Below are positions 16,186 through 25,676 of a stretch of DNA of 64,000 bases, piece after piece; the first letter of the stretch is position 1; each line of letters opens with the position of its first letter. This DNA is from Polaribacter sp. MED152 (GTDB lineage Bacteria > Bacteroidota > Bacteroidia > Flavobacteriales > Flavobacteriaceae): assembly GCF_000152945.2 (NCBI RefSeq), contig NC_020830.1:310001-374000 (forward strand), in the 5' to 3' direction. Below the pieces are notes generated by a model. The model was not told where the DNA came from. It searched no databases and was given only the letters and a program-made list of their open reading frames with translations. The translations under genes were made by a program, and so were the position numbers.

Positions 16186-17808
16186 ATGAAGGTTTTTAAA
16201 ATATTCATCATACTATGTGTCGCTTTTTCATTAGACGCATTTTCTCAAGCTCCAGCAGATTTTTTGTCTAAAGATTTCCATAAAAATCGAAGAGAAGTTC
16301 TACGTTCTAAAATGCCTAAAAACTCAGTGGCTGTTGTGTTTGCAAATCCTTTAAGAAACAGAGCCAATGATGTAGATTATGTGTTTCATCAAGATCCTAA
16401 TTTTTACTATTTAACAGGTTATAGAGAACCAAATGGAGTATTGGTCTTGTTTTCCGAAAATCAAACAGATGCTGAAGGTAATACTTATAACGAAATATTA
16501 TATGTACAAAAGCGAGATGCCAGAGCAGAACAATGGAATGGAAAACGTTTAGGAATTGAAGGCGCTAAAAATGAATTAGGCTTTGATATGGCTTTTAATG
16601 CATCAGAATTTTTAAACTCAGATATCAACTTTAAAGGGTTTGATAAAGTTTACATAGAAAAATTTAATGATGATTATAGAAATTTAAGTGGCGCAGATAT
16701 TTTTGATTTAGTTAAATCATTTAAAATCAAGGCTGAGTACAATCCTGATGCTTATTTATCTAGAATGAAAGAATATGTGTACAGTAATATTGCACAAGCT
16801 CCTGTAGAGAGTAGTGCTAACGTTATCAATATTATAGATCGCTTGGCAACAAGATCTGAAGATATTAAGAATGATGAATTATTAAAGGCTTACAAATCTG
16901 CAGAAACTGATGCAGTAAGAAAAGAAGTACAACAAAAAATTTCTTTGGCTTTAAAACCAAGTACGAATATTGATTTAAATTTTTTACCAGGAACTCTAGC
17001 TACAATGCGTGAAGTTAAGACTCAAGAAGAAGTTAAGTTATTAACAAAAGCTATTAGAATATCAGCAGTTGGTCAAATAGAGGTTATGAAAGCTATGAAA
17101 CCACACATGTCTGAAACTGAGTTACAAGGTATTCATGAATTTGTGTATAAAAAATATGGTGCTGAGTATGAAGGATATCCGTCTATTGTAGGTGCAGGTA
17201 ATAATGGTTGTATTTTACATTATATAGAAAATAATAAAACCAAGGTTGGTAACGATTTAGTTTTGATGGATCTTGGTGCAGAGTATAGAGGTTTTACAGC
17301 AGATGTAACACGTACAATTCCTGCTAATGGAAAGTTTACTGAAGAACAAAAACAAATTTATGATTTGGTTTACGAAGCGCAAGAAGCAGGTATTGCCTTG
17401 TATACTATTGGTGCAAAAATGAGTGCACCAAATCAAGCAGCCAGAAAAATTGTAAATGAGGGCTTATTTAAACTAGGTATTATTAAATCGGTAGATGAAA
17501 GACACAACTATTTTCCTCATGGAACTTCGCATCACATAGGTTTAGATGTGCATGATCCAGGAAACTACAATACGTTCGAAGAAAATATGATTGTTACTAT
17601 GGAGCCTGGAATTTACATTCCTGATGGTAGTCCTTGTGATAAAAAATGGTGGGGAATTGGTATACGTATAGAAGATGATATTTTAGTAACCAAAAACGGG
17701 CCAGTTAATTTGTCTGGAGAAGCACCAAGAACTACAGAAGCTATAGAAGCAATGATGGCTAAAAAGTCTGTTTTAGATGAATTTATACTACCCAATTTAG
17801 ATGAGTAA
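16186..17808 (+). CDS. Secreted Xaa-Pro aminopeptidase (M24B)
   Basis: A 540-residue protein with a signal peptide ([21 protein letters not shown]), then an aminopeptidase P N-terminal domain ([20 protein letters not shown]) and a pita-bread M24 domain. The five metal ligands are present: Asp in [20 protein letters not shown] (two), His in [16 protein letters not shown], Glu in TMEPGIYIP and Glu in [11 protein letters not shown]. It removes N-terminal residues before proline; the signal peptide places it in the periplasm or outside. The stop overlaps the start of the next gene by 8 bases. Confidence 0.95.
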   Translation: MKVFKIFIILCVAFSLDAFSQAPADFLSKDFHKNRREVLRSKMPKNSVAVVFANPLRNRANDVDYVFHQDPNFYYLTGYREPNGVLVLFSENQTDAEGNTYNEILYVQKRDARAEQWNGKRLGIEGAKNELGFDMAFNASEFLNSDINFKGFDKVYIEKFNDDYRNLSGADIFDLVKSFKIKAEYNPDAYLSRMKEYVYSNIAQAPVESSANVINIIDRLATRSEDIKNDELLKAYKSAETDAVRKEVQQKISLALKPSTNIDLNFLPGTLATMREVKTQEEVKLLTKAIRISAVGQIEVMKAMKPHMSETELQGIHEFVYKKYGAEYEGYPSIVGAGNNGCILHYIENNKTKVGNDLVLMDLGAEYRGFTADVTRTIPANGKFTEEQKQIYDLVYEAQEAGIALYTIGAKMSAPNQAARKIVNEGLFKLGIIKSVDERHNYFPHGTSHHIGLDVHDPGNYNTFEENMIVTMEPGIYIPDGSPCDKKWWGIGIRIEDDILVTKNGPVNLSGEAPRTTEAIEAMMAKKSVLDEFILPNLDE

Positions 17809-18022
17809 AGAGCAACCAAATAATCCATTGCATGGTATAAAATTGGCTACAATTCTAGAAGAATTGTATTTAGAATATGGTTGGGAAGAATTGGGTTATG
17901 CTTTAAATATTAATGCATTTAAGAACAATCCTACTTATAAATCTTCTTTAAAATTTTTAAGAACCACACCTTGGGCCAGAGAAAAAGTAGAAAAGTTTTA
18001 TCTAAAAAATATGATTGATTAA
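17801..18022 (+). CDS. VF530 family (DUF2132) DNA-binding-like protein
   Basis: A 73-residue protein matching the VF530 family over its whole length: [33 protein letters not shown] and the tail [21 protein letters not shown]. The fold is a small helical domain reported as DNA-binding-like; the cellular role is unclear. Its ATG overlaps the aminopeptidase stop by 8 bases, so translation is coupled. Confidence 0.9.
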   Translation: MSKEQPNNPLHGIKLATILEELYLEYGWEELGYALNINAFKNNPTYKSSLKFLRTTPWAREKVEKFYLKNMID

Positions 18023-18030
18023 TTTTTAGA

Positions 18031-18121
18031 AGCTATTTCCAGCTTTCACTACTCGCTTTTTTAAGCTGAATAAGTTCAGCTTAAAAAGAGCTCAAACAAA
18101 CCGTTCAATCTGGGCTAAACG
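18031..18121. repeat. REP-like intergenic palindromic element
   Basis: The region between two convergent genes has a core hairpin at 18058-18087 (13-bp stem TTTTTAAGCTGAA / TTCAGCTTAAAAA, loop TAAG). The flanks also pair: AGC...CCAG at 18031-18042 with CTGGGCT at 18110-18116. The outer sequence (GCTATTTCCAGCTTTCACTA ... GTTCAATCTGGGCTAAACG) resembles, from memory, a dispersed intergenic element of Flavobacteriaceae genomes. Only one copy is in this window. It may also end transcription of the convergent genes. Confidence 0.5.
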
Positions 18122-18147
18122 TATTTACAAACATTTAGCATTAATCT

Positions 18148-20463
18148 TTAGCTAGATATAATTTTTAAAACTAATTCTTTCGTCAATGGTTTACCATTGG
18201 CGATTTTTTTTATGTTTTCGAAGGTAAACACAAAATCACAACCAGATTTGTAGTTAGAACAGCCATAAGCAGATTTACCTTTTAAAACAGTTCCTTCCTT
18301 ACATTTTGGGCATGAAATTGCATCTTTATTTGCAGTTGTTTGAGTAGTAGCTACAGGTTTTATCTTAGGTTCAAGTTTTAGGTTAAAACTATCATCAAAA
18401 CGAATTAAGCCTTCAACTTTTTCATCATTTAAAACAAAACCTTTAAGATTGGTTGTACAACCTTTATTTATAAGCCTTATAATTTGGTTTTCAGACACTT
18501 TTTTATCATAAATAACAAACGGAATTTTAAAATCGCAATTGTTTTTGTATTCGGAACAACCATAAGCAGAAGACCCTTTCAATAGCTTACCTTGTTTACA
18601 TTTTGGGCAGGTTTTGCCTATAACTTGCTTTTTTGGTTTGCTTTTAGTCTTGGCTGCAGGTAAAGTAGCTTTTTGAGTTTCTGAAGAAATTCTTTTTTTA
18701 ACTTTATTAGAACGCACTTCATAGACCAATTCATCAACCATTTTTTTCATATTGTTAATGAATGTTCCTGCATTAAACTCACCACGTTCAATTTCTTTTA
18801 AACGTTTTTCCCATCTACCAGTTAATTCAGCAGATTTTAATAGTTCATTATCGATAATGTTAATTAGATCAATACCAGTTTGTGTTGGTAAAACTAATTT
18901 CTTTTTACGTTCTATGTATTTTCTTCTAAATAGAGTTTCTATAATACTGGCTCTTGTAGATGGTCTACCAATTCCATTTTCTTTCATCAGCTCACGCATT
19001 TCATCATCATCTACCTGTTTGCCTGCAGTTTCCATGGCTCTTAGTAAACTTGCCTCTGTAAAATTTCTTGGTGGTTTTGTTTCTTTTTCTAAAAAAGAAG
19101 GCTCATGTTTACCCTTTTCACCTTTAAGAAATGAAGGTAAAGTAGCAGCTGCATTCAATTCTTTTTTGATCGAAGATTCTTTGGTTTCAAAAACAACTCG
19201 CCAACCTTTATTAATAATTTCTTTACCAGTAGTTTTAAAAGGCACTTCTGCAGCTTTGCCCATTACTGAAGTATTAGATACATCAGAATCTGGATAAAAA
19301 ACAGCTATAAACCTTTTGGTAATAATATCATAAACTTGTTGCTGATTGTATTGCAAATTGCCTTGAATTCCTGTTGGAATAATAGCATGATGATCGGTTA
19401 CCTTTTTGTCGTCAAAAACACGTTTGGTTTTCTTTATTTTCTTACCTAAAAGAGGTTGAGTCAGCTCGCTATAATTGGATAATTTTGATAAAATTCCGTG
19501 AATTTTTGGGTATAAATCATTAGGTAAAAAAGTAGTATCCACTCTTGGGTATGTTACTACTTTCATTTCGTATAACTTCTGCACAATTTTTAGAGTTTCA
19601 TCTGCAGAAAAACCAAATTTATTATTACAATATACTTGTAAACCTGTTAAGTCGAAAAGTTTAGGAGCGTACTCTTTTCCTTTCTTTTTAGTAACCGAAA
19701 CAATTTCAAAATCAGATTGAGCAACTTTGTCTGCCAATACTTGACCATCTTCCTTTTTTAGAAAACGACCATCTTCATAATTAAAAAGCGTATTTCTATA
19801 AGTAGTTTGCAGCTCCCAATAAGGTTGTGGTTTAAAATTCTGAATTTCATGATACCTATTCACTAACATTGCTAGGGTAGGAGTTTGCACTCTACCTACA
19901 GATAGCACTTGTTTGTAACCTCCAAATTTTACAGTGTACAAACGTGTAGCATTTAAACCTAAAAGCCAATCACCTATAGCTCTAGAATACCCTGCATAAT
20001 ACAAATTATCATATTTGTCTGCAGATTCTAAGTTATTAAAACCATCTTTTATAGCTTCCTCAGTTAAGGATGAAATCCATAAACGTTGCACTTTACCTTT
20101 GTAATTACATTGATTGATAACCCATCTTTGTATGAGTTCTCCTTCAGTTCCTGCATCACCACAATTGATAACAACATCTGCTTTTTCAAATAAAGATTTA
20201 ACAATGTTAAACTGTTTTTTTATTCCAGAATCACCTGTAACTTTCGTGTCAAAACGTTCAGGTAACATGGGTAAGTTGTTCAAATCCCAACTTTTCCAAT
20301 GTGGTTTATAATCTTTAGGTTCTAAAAGCGTACATAAATGACCAAAGGTGTAAGTTACAGCATAACCATTACCTTCATAAAAACCATCACATTTTGTTTT
20401 GGCTCCTAGAATATTAGCAATCTCTCTTGCTACACTTGGTTTTTCGGCTATACAGACTTTCAA
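18148..20463 (-). CDS. topB: DNA topoisomerase III
   Basis: A 771-residue type IA topoisomerase. It has a TOPRIM domain (MKVCIAEKPSVAREIA ... NCGDAGTEGELIQRW), the catalytic Tyr in VVTYPRVDTTFLP, and the RPSTRASIIETLFRRKYI segment typical of TopB. The C-terminus holds two zinc-ribbon-like repeats (CPKCKQGKLLKGSSAYGC and CPKCKEGTVLKGKSAYGC) with a linker between. It decatenates DNA during replication and recombination. The 84-residue gene upstream ends 10 bases before it, so they may share a transcript. Confidence 0.97.
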   Translation of the reverse strand: MKVCIAEKPSVAREIANILGAKTKCDGFYEGNGYAVTYTFGHLCTLLEPKDYKPHWKSWDLNNLPMLPERFDTKVTGDSGIKKQFNIVKSLFEKADVVINCGDAGTEGELIQRWVINQCNYKGKVQRLWISSLTEEAIKDGFNNLESADKYDNLYYAGYSRAIGDWLLGLNATRLYTVKFGGYKQVLSVGRVQTPTLAMLVNRYHEIQNFKPQPYWELQTTYRNTLFNYEDGRFLKKEDGQVLADKVAQSDFEIVSVTKKKGKEYAPKLFDLTGLQVYCNNKFGFSADETLKIVQKLYEMKVVTYPRVDTTFLPNDLYPKIHGILSKLSNYSELTQPLLGKKIKKTKRVFDDKKVTDHHAIIPTGIQGNLQYNQQQVYDIITKRFIAVFYPDSDVSNTSVMGKAAEVPFKTTGKEIINKGWRVVFETKESSIKKELNAAATLPSFLKGEKGKHEPSFLEKETKPPRNFTEASLLRAMETAGKQVDDDEMRELMKENGIGRPSTRASIIETLFRRKYIERKKKLVLPTQTGIDLINIIDNELLKSAELTGRWEKRLKEIERGEFNAGTFINNMKKMVDELVYEVRSNKVKKRISSETQKATLPAAKTKSKPKKQVIGKTCPKCKQGKLLKGSSAYGCSEYKNNCDFKIPFVIYDKKVSENQIIRLINKGCTTNLKGFVLNDEKVEGLIRFDDSFNLKLEPKIKPVATTQTTANKDAISCPKCKEGTVLKGKSAYGCSNYKSGCDFVFTFENIKKIANGKPLTKELVLKIISS

Positions 20464-20473
20464 TATTTATAAA

Positions 20474-20728
20474 TTAAAGAGTCGAAATTAATAAAATTAA
20501 AGGTATTATTAAGTAAAAAATGATTCCTAATTGTTTTGCTTTTATTGCATCTTCCAACTTTTTATCAAAACCATATTTTTTAAAACGTTCTATTTCAGAA
20601 TCATTCATATCTTTCATTGGGAATAAGTCTGAGCCAAAACCAAAAGGAAACAAGAAGAATGGTATTTTCTCCACAAATGTCAAAGGTTCTAATTTTCTTT
20701 TATTTCTATTTCTTTTTTCTAAATCCAT
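20474..20728 (-). CDS. Small membrane protein of unknown function, coupled to tex
   Basis: An 84-residue protein with a basic N-terminus, a PFFLFPFGFGSDLFP motif, a charged middle (EIERFKKYGFDKKLEDAIK) and a C-terminal transmembrane helix (IIFYLIIPLILLISTL). Its ATG shares one base with the tex stop (TAATG), a sign of translational coupling, which makes it a likely real gene. I do not recognise a named family, and no role follows from the context. Confidence 0.7.
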   Translation of the reverse strand: MDLEKRNRNKRKLEPLTFVEKIPFFLFPFGFGSDLFPMKDMNDSEIERFKKYGFDKKLEDAIKAKQLGIIFYLIIPLILLISTL

Positions 20729-22851
20729 TATTTAACCAAAGCCAATTGAATTCTTTTGCGATGAACATCTACCTCTAAAACCTTCACTACTATTTGTTGT
20801 CGTAAAGCCACAATTGTATTCACATCTTTTACATAACTATCAGATAAATTGGAAACGTGAATTAAACCGCTTTCTTTAATGCCTATATCTACAAAGCATC
20901 CAAAGTTGGTAATATTATTTACAATACCTGGTAAGAGTTGACCAATTCTTAAATCAGCAATGGTTTTGATATTTTTGTCAAAAGAAAATACCTTGGTTTT
21001 TGCTCTTGGATCTAAACCTGGTTTTTCTAATTCGTTGACAATATCTTTGAGTGTAAGTAAACCAATACTTTCAGTAATATACTTTTCTAGTTTAATTTGC
21101 TGAATCAATTCTTTATTACCAATAATTTCTTCTACTTTTTTATTCATATCCTTGGCCATTTTATCGACTAAAAAATAACTTTCAGGATGCACAGCAGAAT
21201 TGTCTAAAGGATTTTTACCATGTTTGATTCTTAAGAAACCAGCAGCTTGTTCAAAGGCTTTACCACCTAATCTTGGTACTTTTTTAATATCATTTCTGGA
21301 AATAAAAGCACCATTTTCATTTCGATATTTTATAATATTTTCAGCCAATCTGGGCCCTATTCCAGAAACGTAACTTAATAAAGATTCACTTGCAGTATTA
21401 ATATTTACACCAACTGTGTTCACACAACTTTCAACTGTATTATCTAACGATTTTTTAAGTTTAGTCTGATCTACATCATGCTGATATTGGCCAACTCCAA
21501 TCGATTTTGCATCAATTTTAACCAATTCAGCCAAAGGATCTTGTAAACGTCTACCAATAGAAACAGAACCACGAACTGTAACATCGTAATTAGGGAATTC
21601 TTCTCTCGCGATTTTGGAAGCAGAATAAATTGAAGCACCAGCTTCACTAATTACAAAAATATCTACAGGATTTTTAAACTGTATCTTTTTTATAAACTGC
21701 TCAGTTTCTCTAGAAGCAGTTCCATTACCAATTGCAATGGCTTCAATTTTATGAGCTTCAACCAAAAAACTAATTTTCTTGATGGCTTCTAGTTTTTTAT
21801 TTTGAGGTTCATGAGGAAAAATAGTCTCATTATGTTCTAAATCACCTTGCGAATTTAAACAGACCACTTTGCAACCCGATCTAAAACCTGGATCTATTGC
21901 TAAAACTCTTTTTTCTCCTAAAGGAGCGCCTAAAAGCAATTGCTTTAAGTTTTTAGCAAAAACTAAAATGGCACTTTCATCTGCTTTTTCTTTGGCATTT
22001 GATAAAGCTTCGTTAGCTAAAGAAGGGAACAATAATCTTTTGTATGCATCTTTAATTGCCAACTCAATTTGTGCTGCACACTCATTTTGGGAACGAATAA
22101 TTCTATTTTCAATTCTTTGCAATAATCTTTCTGAATCTACTTCTATTTTAATTCTGATAAAACCCTCGTTTTCAGCTCTTAAAATAGCCAATAATCTGTG
22201 AGATGGAATTCGGTTTAAAGATTCGCTCCAGTCAAAATAATCTTTAAATTTTTGTGCTTTTTCATCTTCTTTTTTAGCTTTAATCACTTTAGATGAAATC
22301 GTTGCAAAACGTTCTAATTCTCTTCTTATATTGTTTCGAATATCTGTTCTTTCATTAATCCACTCTGCAATAATAAAACGTGCACCTTCTAAAGCATCAT
22401 CTATAGAATTAACATCATTTTTAATGTATTTTGATGCTGTATAGTCTAAATCATTAACACGTTGACTCATTATGATCTTGGCCAAAGGTTCTAGGCCTTG
22501 TAAACGTGCAGTTTCTGCTTTGGTTTTTCGCTTTTTCTTATAAGGTAAGTACACATCTTCTAAGGCAATTAAATCTTTAGATGTATTAACTTTTTCAGTA
22601 AGTTCTATAGTTAAAATATTCTGTTCTTCTAAGGCTTTTAAAATGGCTTTTTTACGTTTTTCTAATGCTTCAAACTCTTCTTTATACTTTACAATTTCTC
22701 CTATGTGCACTTCATCTAAGTTGCCTGTCATTTCTTTTCGGTATCTTGAGATAAAAGGAATTGTAGCATCTTCATTCAACAATGAAATAGTGTTTTCTAC
22801 AGATTTTGAATTTAGTTGTGTTTGTTGAATTATATATTGATGTAGTTGCAT
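20728..22851 (-). CDS. tex: Tex family RNA-binding transcription accessory protein
   Basis: A 707-residue protein, slightly shorter than typical Tex. It has the N-terminal helical domain (IPFISRYRKEMTGNLDEV), the YqgF-like RNase H fold (VLAIDPGFRSGCKVV ... AIGNGTASRETE), helix-hairpin-helix motifs (LLSYVSGIGPRLAENIIKYR) and a C-terminal S1 domain (LLPGIVNNITNFGCFVDIG). Tex binds nucleic acid and affects transcription and stress responses. It is followed with a 1-base overlap by a small membrane protein gene. Confidence 0.95.
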   Translation of the reverse strand: MQLHQYIIQQTQLNSKSVENTISLLNEDATIPFISRYRKEMTGNLDEVHIGEIVKYKEEFEALEKRKKAILKALEEQNILTIELTEKVNTSKDLIALEDVYLPYKKKRKTKAETARLQGLEPLAKIIMSQRVNDLDYTASKYIKNDVNSIDDALEGARFIIAEWINERTDIRNNIRRELERFATISSKVIKAKKEDEKAQKFKDYFDWSESLNRIPSHRLLAILRAENEGFIRIKIEVDSERLLQRIENRIIRSQNECAAQIELAIKDAYKRLLFPSLANEALSNAKEKADESAILVFAKNLKQLLLGAPLGEKRVLAIDPGFRSGCKVVCLNSQGDLEHNETIFPHEPQNKKLEAIKKISFLVEAHKIEAIAIGNGTASRETEQFIKKIQFKNPVDIFVISEAGASIYSASKIAREEFPNYDVTVRGSVSIGRRLQDPLAELVKIDAKSIGVGQYQHDVDQTKLKKSLDNTVESCVNTVGVNINTASESLLSYVSGIGPRLAENIIKYRNENGAFISRNDIKKVPRLGGKAFEQAAGFLRIKHGKNPLDNSAVHPESYFLVDKMAKDMNKKVEEIIGNKELIQQIKLEKYITESIGLLTLKDIVNELEKPGLDPRAKTKVFSFDKNIKTIADLRIGQLLPGIVNNITNFGCFVDIGIKESGLIHVSNLSDSYVKDVNTIVALRQQIVVKVLEVDVHRKRIQLALVK

Positions 22852-22869
22852 TTGCTACTTAAGTTTATT

Positions 22870-22906
22870 GAAAAAAAAATCCTCATAAAACCGAATTTAT
22901 GAGGAT
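22870..22906 (-). terminator. Intrinsic terminator downstream of the GNAT gene
   Basis: An 11-bp stem ATCCTCATAAA / TTTATGAGGAT (22879-22906) is followed on the minus strand by a run of T from the A9 stretch at 22871-22879. It ends the lysA-side transcript before tex. Confidence 0.85.
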
Positions 22907-22934
22907 GTAAATATATTTTTAAAATTGATAGTTT

Positions 22935-23450
22935 TTAAGAAATAACCTTCTCAAAAGCCAAACGTTTGGCATTGTAGCTTGTGTAAATAATGCCACAATA
23001 TTTATAGCCTAACTTTTTAATTAAAGATTGCATTCCAATATTATTTTCATGGGTATCAATCTTTAAACTTTTTATGTTTTGATTTTTTAGCTGTTGATGA
23101 AATTCATCAAATAAAAAGGTAGCTAAACCTAACTTTCTATACTCTTTTTTAATGGCCATTCTATGAACTACTCCATAAACTTCGTCTTCCGAAATTAACC
23201 AGTTACCTTCAAGTATTTGTTTGTAAGTAGGTTCTTTTCTTAGTGTAAACATAGAAGTTGCCATAATTGTGTTATCATCATTCACAACCACAAAACTTTC
23301 ACCTTTTTTAATATCGTTTTCTACTTGTTCAGCATTAGGATATCCATTTTGCCACTGGTCAATATTTTGAGAAGCCAAATAGGTTTTAGCATCATTGATG
23401 ATAACCATAATTTGTGCAACATCATTCAAGGTAGAAGGTCTAATTTTCAT
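22935..23450 (-). CDS. GNAT family N-acetyltransferase
   Basis: A 171-residue GNAT fold. It shows MKIRPSTLNDVAQIM at the start, the acetyl-CoA binding loop in VHRMAIKKEYRKLGLATFLF, and KIDTHENNIGMQSLIKKLGY near the end. The loop reads EYRKLGLA where many members have RGxGxG/A. The substrate is unknown. It lies 12 bases after the FAH-family gene in the same direction. Confidence 0.9.
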   Translation of the reverse strand: MKIRPSTLNDVAQIMVIINDAKTYLASQNIDQWQNGYPNAEQVENDIKKGESFVVVNDDNTIMATSMFTLRKEPTYKQILEGNWLISEDEVYGVVHRMAIKKEYRKLGLATFLFDEFHQQLKNQNIKSLKIDTHENNIGMQSLIKKLGYKYCGIIYTSYNAKRLAFEKVIS

Positions 23451-23462
23451 TTGTAAATGAAT

Positions 23463-24074
23463 TTAAATCATTTTAAAATCTAGCAATAATTCTCCATTTA
23501 CAGAACATTGTAAATGATCACCTTTAAAAATTTCTCCTTTTCCTAAAGCAGGTGTTCCTGTAAAAATTAAGTCTCCTGGTTGTAAAGTCATGTATTCAGA
23601 AATAAAAGAAATAATATCAGCAAAATTGTTAATCATGTATGCTGTATTGCTCTTTTGTTTTTCTTCCCCATTAATTTTTAAGTCAAAATCAATGTTAGCT
23701 AAATCATAATCAGTAATTGGTTTAAAACTAGAAATTGGTGCTGCTCCATCAAAACCTTTTGCAAACTCCCAGGGATGTTTTGTTTCTCTTGCATTGGTTA
23801 AGATATCTTTTGCTGTGTAGTCGATACCAATTGCAATTTCTGAAATGTAAGAATTGGCTTCTTCTTTGGTAATGTTCTTGCCTTCTTTACCAATTTTTAC
23901 AACCAATTCAACTTCGTAAATTAGTTCATTGGTTATACTACTTGGGTAAGGGACATCACAATTCACAGCTAAGCTAGATTCTGGTTTTGAGAAAATAAAT
24001 TTTTTACCTTTCTTTTTTTCTGGAATGTCTTTTAAGTCTGTAACGTAATTGCTTCCTATACCTAGAATTTTCAT
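23463..24074 (-). CDS. Fumarylacetoacetate hydrolase family protein
   Basis: A 203-residue FAH-fold enzyme. Metal ligands are visible in YEVELVVKIG (two Glu) and AIGIDYTAKD (Asp). FAKGFDGAAPIS and LQPGDLIFTGTPALGKG are the other conserved stretches. Members of this size act as acylpyruvate or oxaloacetate hydrolase/decarboxylase; the exact substrate cannot be told from sequence. A GNAT gene follows directly, and a terminator separates it from lysA upstream. Confidence 0.92.
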   Translation of the reverse strand: MKILGIGSNYVTDLKDIPEKKKGKKFIFSKPESSLAVNCDVPYPSSITNELIYEVELVVKIGKEGKNITKEEANSYISEIAIGIDYTAKDILTNARETKHPWEFAKGFDGAAPISSFKPITDYDLANIDFDLKINGEEKQKSNTAYMINNFADIISFISEYMTLQPGDLIFTGTPALGKGEIFKGDHLQCSVNGELLLDFKMI

Positions 24075-24104
24075 GATTTGGTTGATTTTATTGAGAGTAA
24101 ATGT

Positions 24105-24143
24105 AAAAAAATATCCACTAAAATTTTTGATTTCTTAGTGGAT
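24105..24143 (-). terminator. Intrinsic terminator of lysA
   Basis: A 9-bp stem ATCCACTAA / TTAGTGGAT (24113-24143) with a 13-base loop, followed on the minus strand by T residues from the A6 run at 24105-24110. It lies 22 bases after the lysA stop. Confidence 0.7.
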
Positions 24144-24165
24144 TTGTAGTGATTAATAGTTATTG

Positions 24166-25410
24166 TTAGGCTGTTACTTCAGCTTTTTGAACTTCTTTTT
24201 TTGTTGGAAGTTCTACATTTTCTTGATTGTTTAAAATATCTTGAATGGTTTGTCTTTTTCGAATAAGGTAATCTTTACCATCTACAAGCATTACTTCTGC
24301 AGGCAAATAACGAGAATTGTAGTTAGAAGCCATAGAAAAGCAGTATGCACCAGCATTATGAAAACATAGTACATCTTCTTCAGATATTTCTGCAATTCTT
24401 CTATTAGAAGCAAAGGTGTCTGTTTCACAAATATAACCTACAACTGAGTAGTAACGATCTCTTCCTTCAGGATTTGAGATGTTTGTAATATGATGATAAG
24501 AATCATACATCATAGGTCTTACAAGATGATTAAAGCCAGAATCTACATGAGCAAAAACTGTAGATGTAGTTTGTTTAACCACATTTACTTTAGCTAAGAA
24601 GACTCCTGCTTCTGACACTAAAAATTTACCAGGTTCAAACATTAGTGTAATGTCTTTGCCATAATCTGAACAGAATTCGTTAAATCTTTCTGATAATTGA
24701 ATACCTAATTGTTCAATGTCTGTAGAAATGTCTCCCTCTTTGTAAGGAACTTTAAATCCGCTTCCAAAATCGATAAAGTCGATATTCTTGAATTGACGAG
24801 CAACATCAAACAAAATGTCTGAAGCACGTAAAAAAGTATCAATATCTAGAATATCAGATCCTGTATGCATATGAATTCCGTTAATATTCATACCTGTATT
24901 CTCAACAACACGTTTTATGTGTGGAACTTGATGAATTGAAATTCCGAATTTAGAATCTATATGTCCAACAGAAATTTTAGAATTTCCTCCAGCCATAATG
25001 TGTGGATTTATACGAACACAAACTGGAATTTCTGGATGCTTTTGTCCAAAAATTTCAAGAATAGATAGGTTGTCAATATTTATTTGTACACCTAATTTTG
25101 CAACTTGTTCAATTTCCTGAAGAGAAACACCATTTGGAGTATAAATAATATTTTTAGGATTGATTCCAGTAGTTAAACCCAACTGCACTTCTTGATAAGA
25201 AACTGTATCTAAACCAGCACCTAAATTTTTAAAGAACTTTAAAATATTTACGTTAGATAAAGCTTTAACAGCGTAATTTAATTTTAAATTTTTAACGTTA
25301 CTAAATGCGTTGGTTAATCTATTGTATTGAGAAGCAATTTTGTCTGTATCGTAAACATACAAAGGGCTTCCGTATTTATTTGCTAATTCTATAAGTTGAG
25401 TGTTTTCCAC
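24166..25410 (-). CDS. lysA: Diaminopimelate decarboxylase
   Basis: A 414-residue fold-III PLP enzyme. The PLP Lys is in NYAVKALSN and the phosphate site is in FIDFGSGFKVPY. VFAHVDSGFNHLVRPMMY, the catalytic Cys in YICETDTFA, and HNAGAYCFSMASNYNSR complete the family signature. It forms lysine from meso-diaminopimelate. It is monocistronic with its own terminator. The C-terminal 30 residues are charged and low in conservation. A weak -7 box (TACTTTTG on the minus strand) lies at 25433-25440. Confidence 0.96.
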   Translation of the reverse strand: MENTQLIELANKYGSPLYVYDTDKIASQYNRLTNAFSNVKNLKLNYAVKALSNVNILKFFKNLGAGLDTVSYQEVQLGLTTGINPKNIIYTPNGVSLQEIEQVAKLGVQINIDNLSILEIFGQKHPEIPVCVRINPHIMAGGNSKISVGHIDSKFGISIHQVPHIKRVVENTGMNINGIHMHTGSDILDIDTFLRASDILFDVARQFKNIDFIDFGSGFKVPYKEGDISTDIEQLGIQLSERFNEFCSDYGKDITLMFEPGKFLVSEAGVFLAKVNVVKQTTSTVFAHVDSGFNHLVRPMMYDSYHHITNISNPEGRDRYYSVVGYICETDTFASNRRIAEISEEDVLCFHNAGAYCFSMASNYNSRYLPAEVMLVDGKDYLIRKRQTIQDILNNQENVELPTKKEVQKAEVTA

Positions 25411-25620
25411 AATTCATCATTTTAATTCGGCTCAAAAGTAATTAAATTCAGACACCAAGCCCTATTTGTTTAAAAATACAACATATTGTTTTTTTTTGTG
25501 ATTTTTAATGTTTTGATTGATGAAAATTTCGCTTCAATTATATAATTTTATTTGCTCATATTTAGCTCAAAAAATCGTTGAAATCCTGTTAATAACTAAT
25601 TAATTTAGGTATTTTATTTT

Positions 25621-25636
25621 TAGGATGTTAATCCTA
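25621..25636. other. Small palindrome upstream of parE
   Basis: TAGGAT-GTTA-ATCCTA, with a further direct copy of AATCCTA at about 25652, lies 40-55 bases before the parE ATG. It may be an operator or leader hairpin. The rest of the 266-base lysA-parE gap is AT-rich and shows nothing else I can name. Confidence 0.25.
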
Positions 25637-25676
25637 TATTGCAAGTACTTCAATCCTAATAATAGTAAGCGATTAC

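Noticed and set aside
18752..19297. 181-codon open frame on the plus strand inside topB
   Set aside because: It is antisense to conserved topoisomerase III motifs and encodes no recognisable domain; a coding shadow. The same applies to other frames opposite tex, aconitase and parC.
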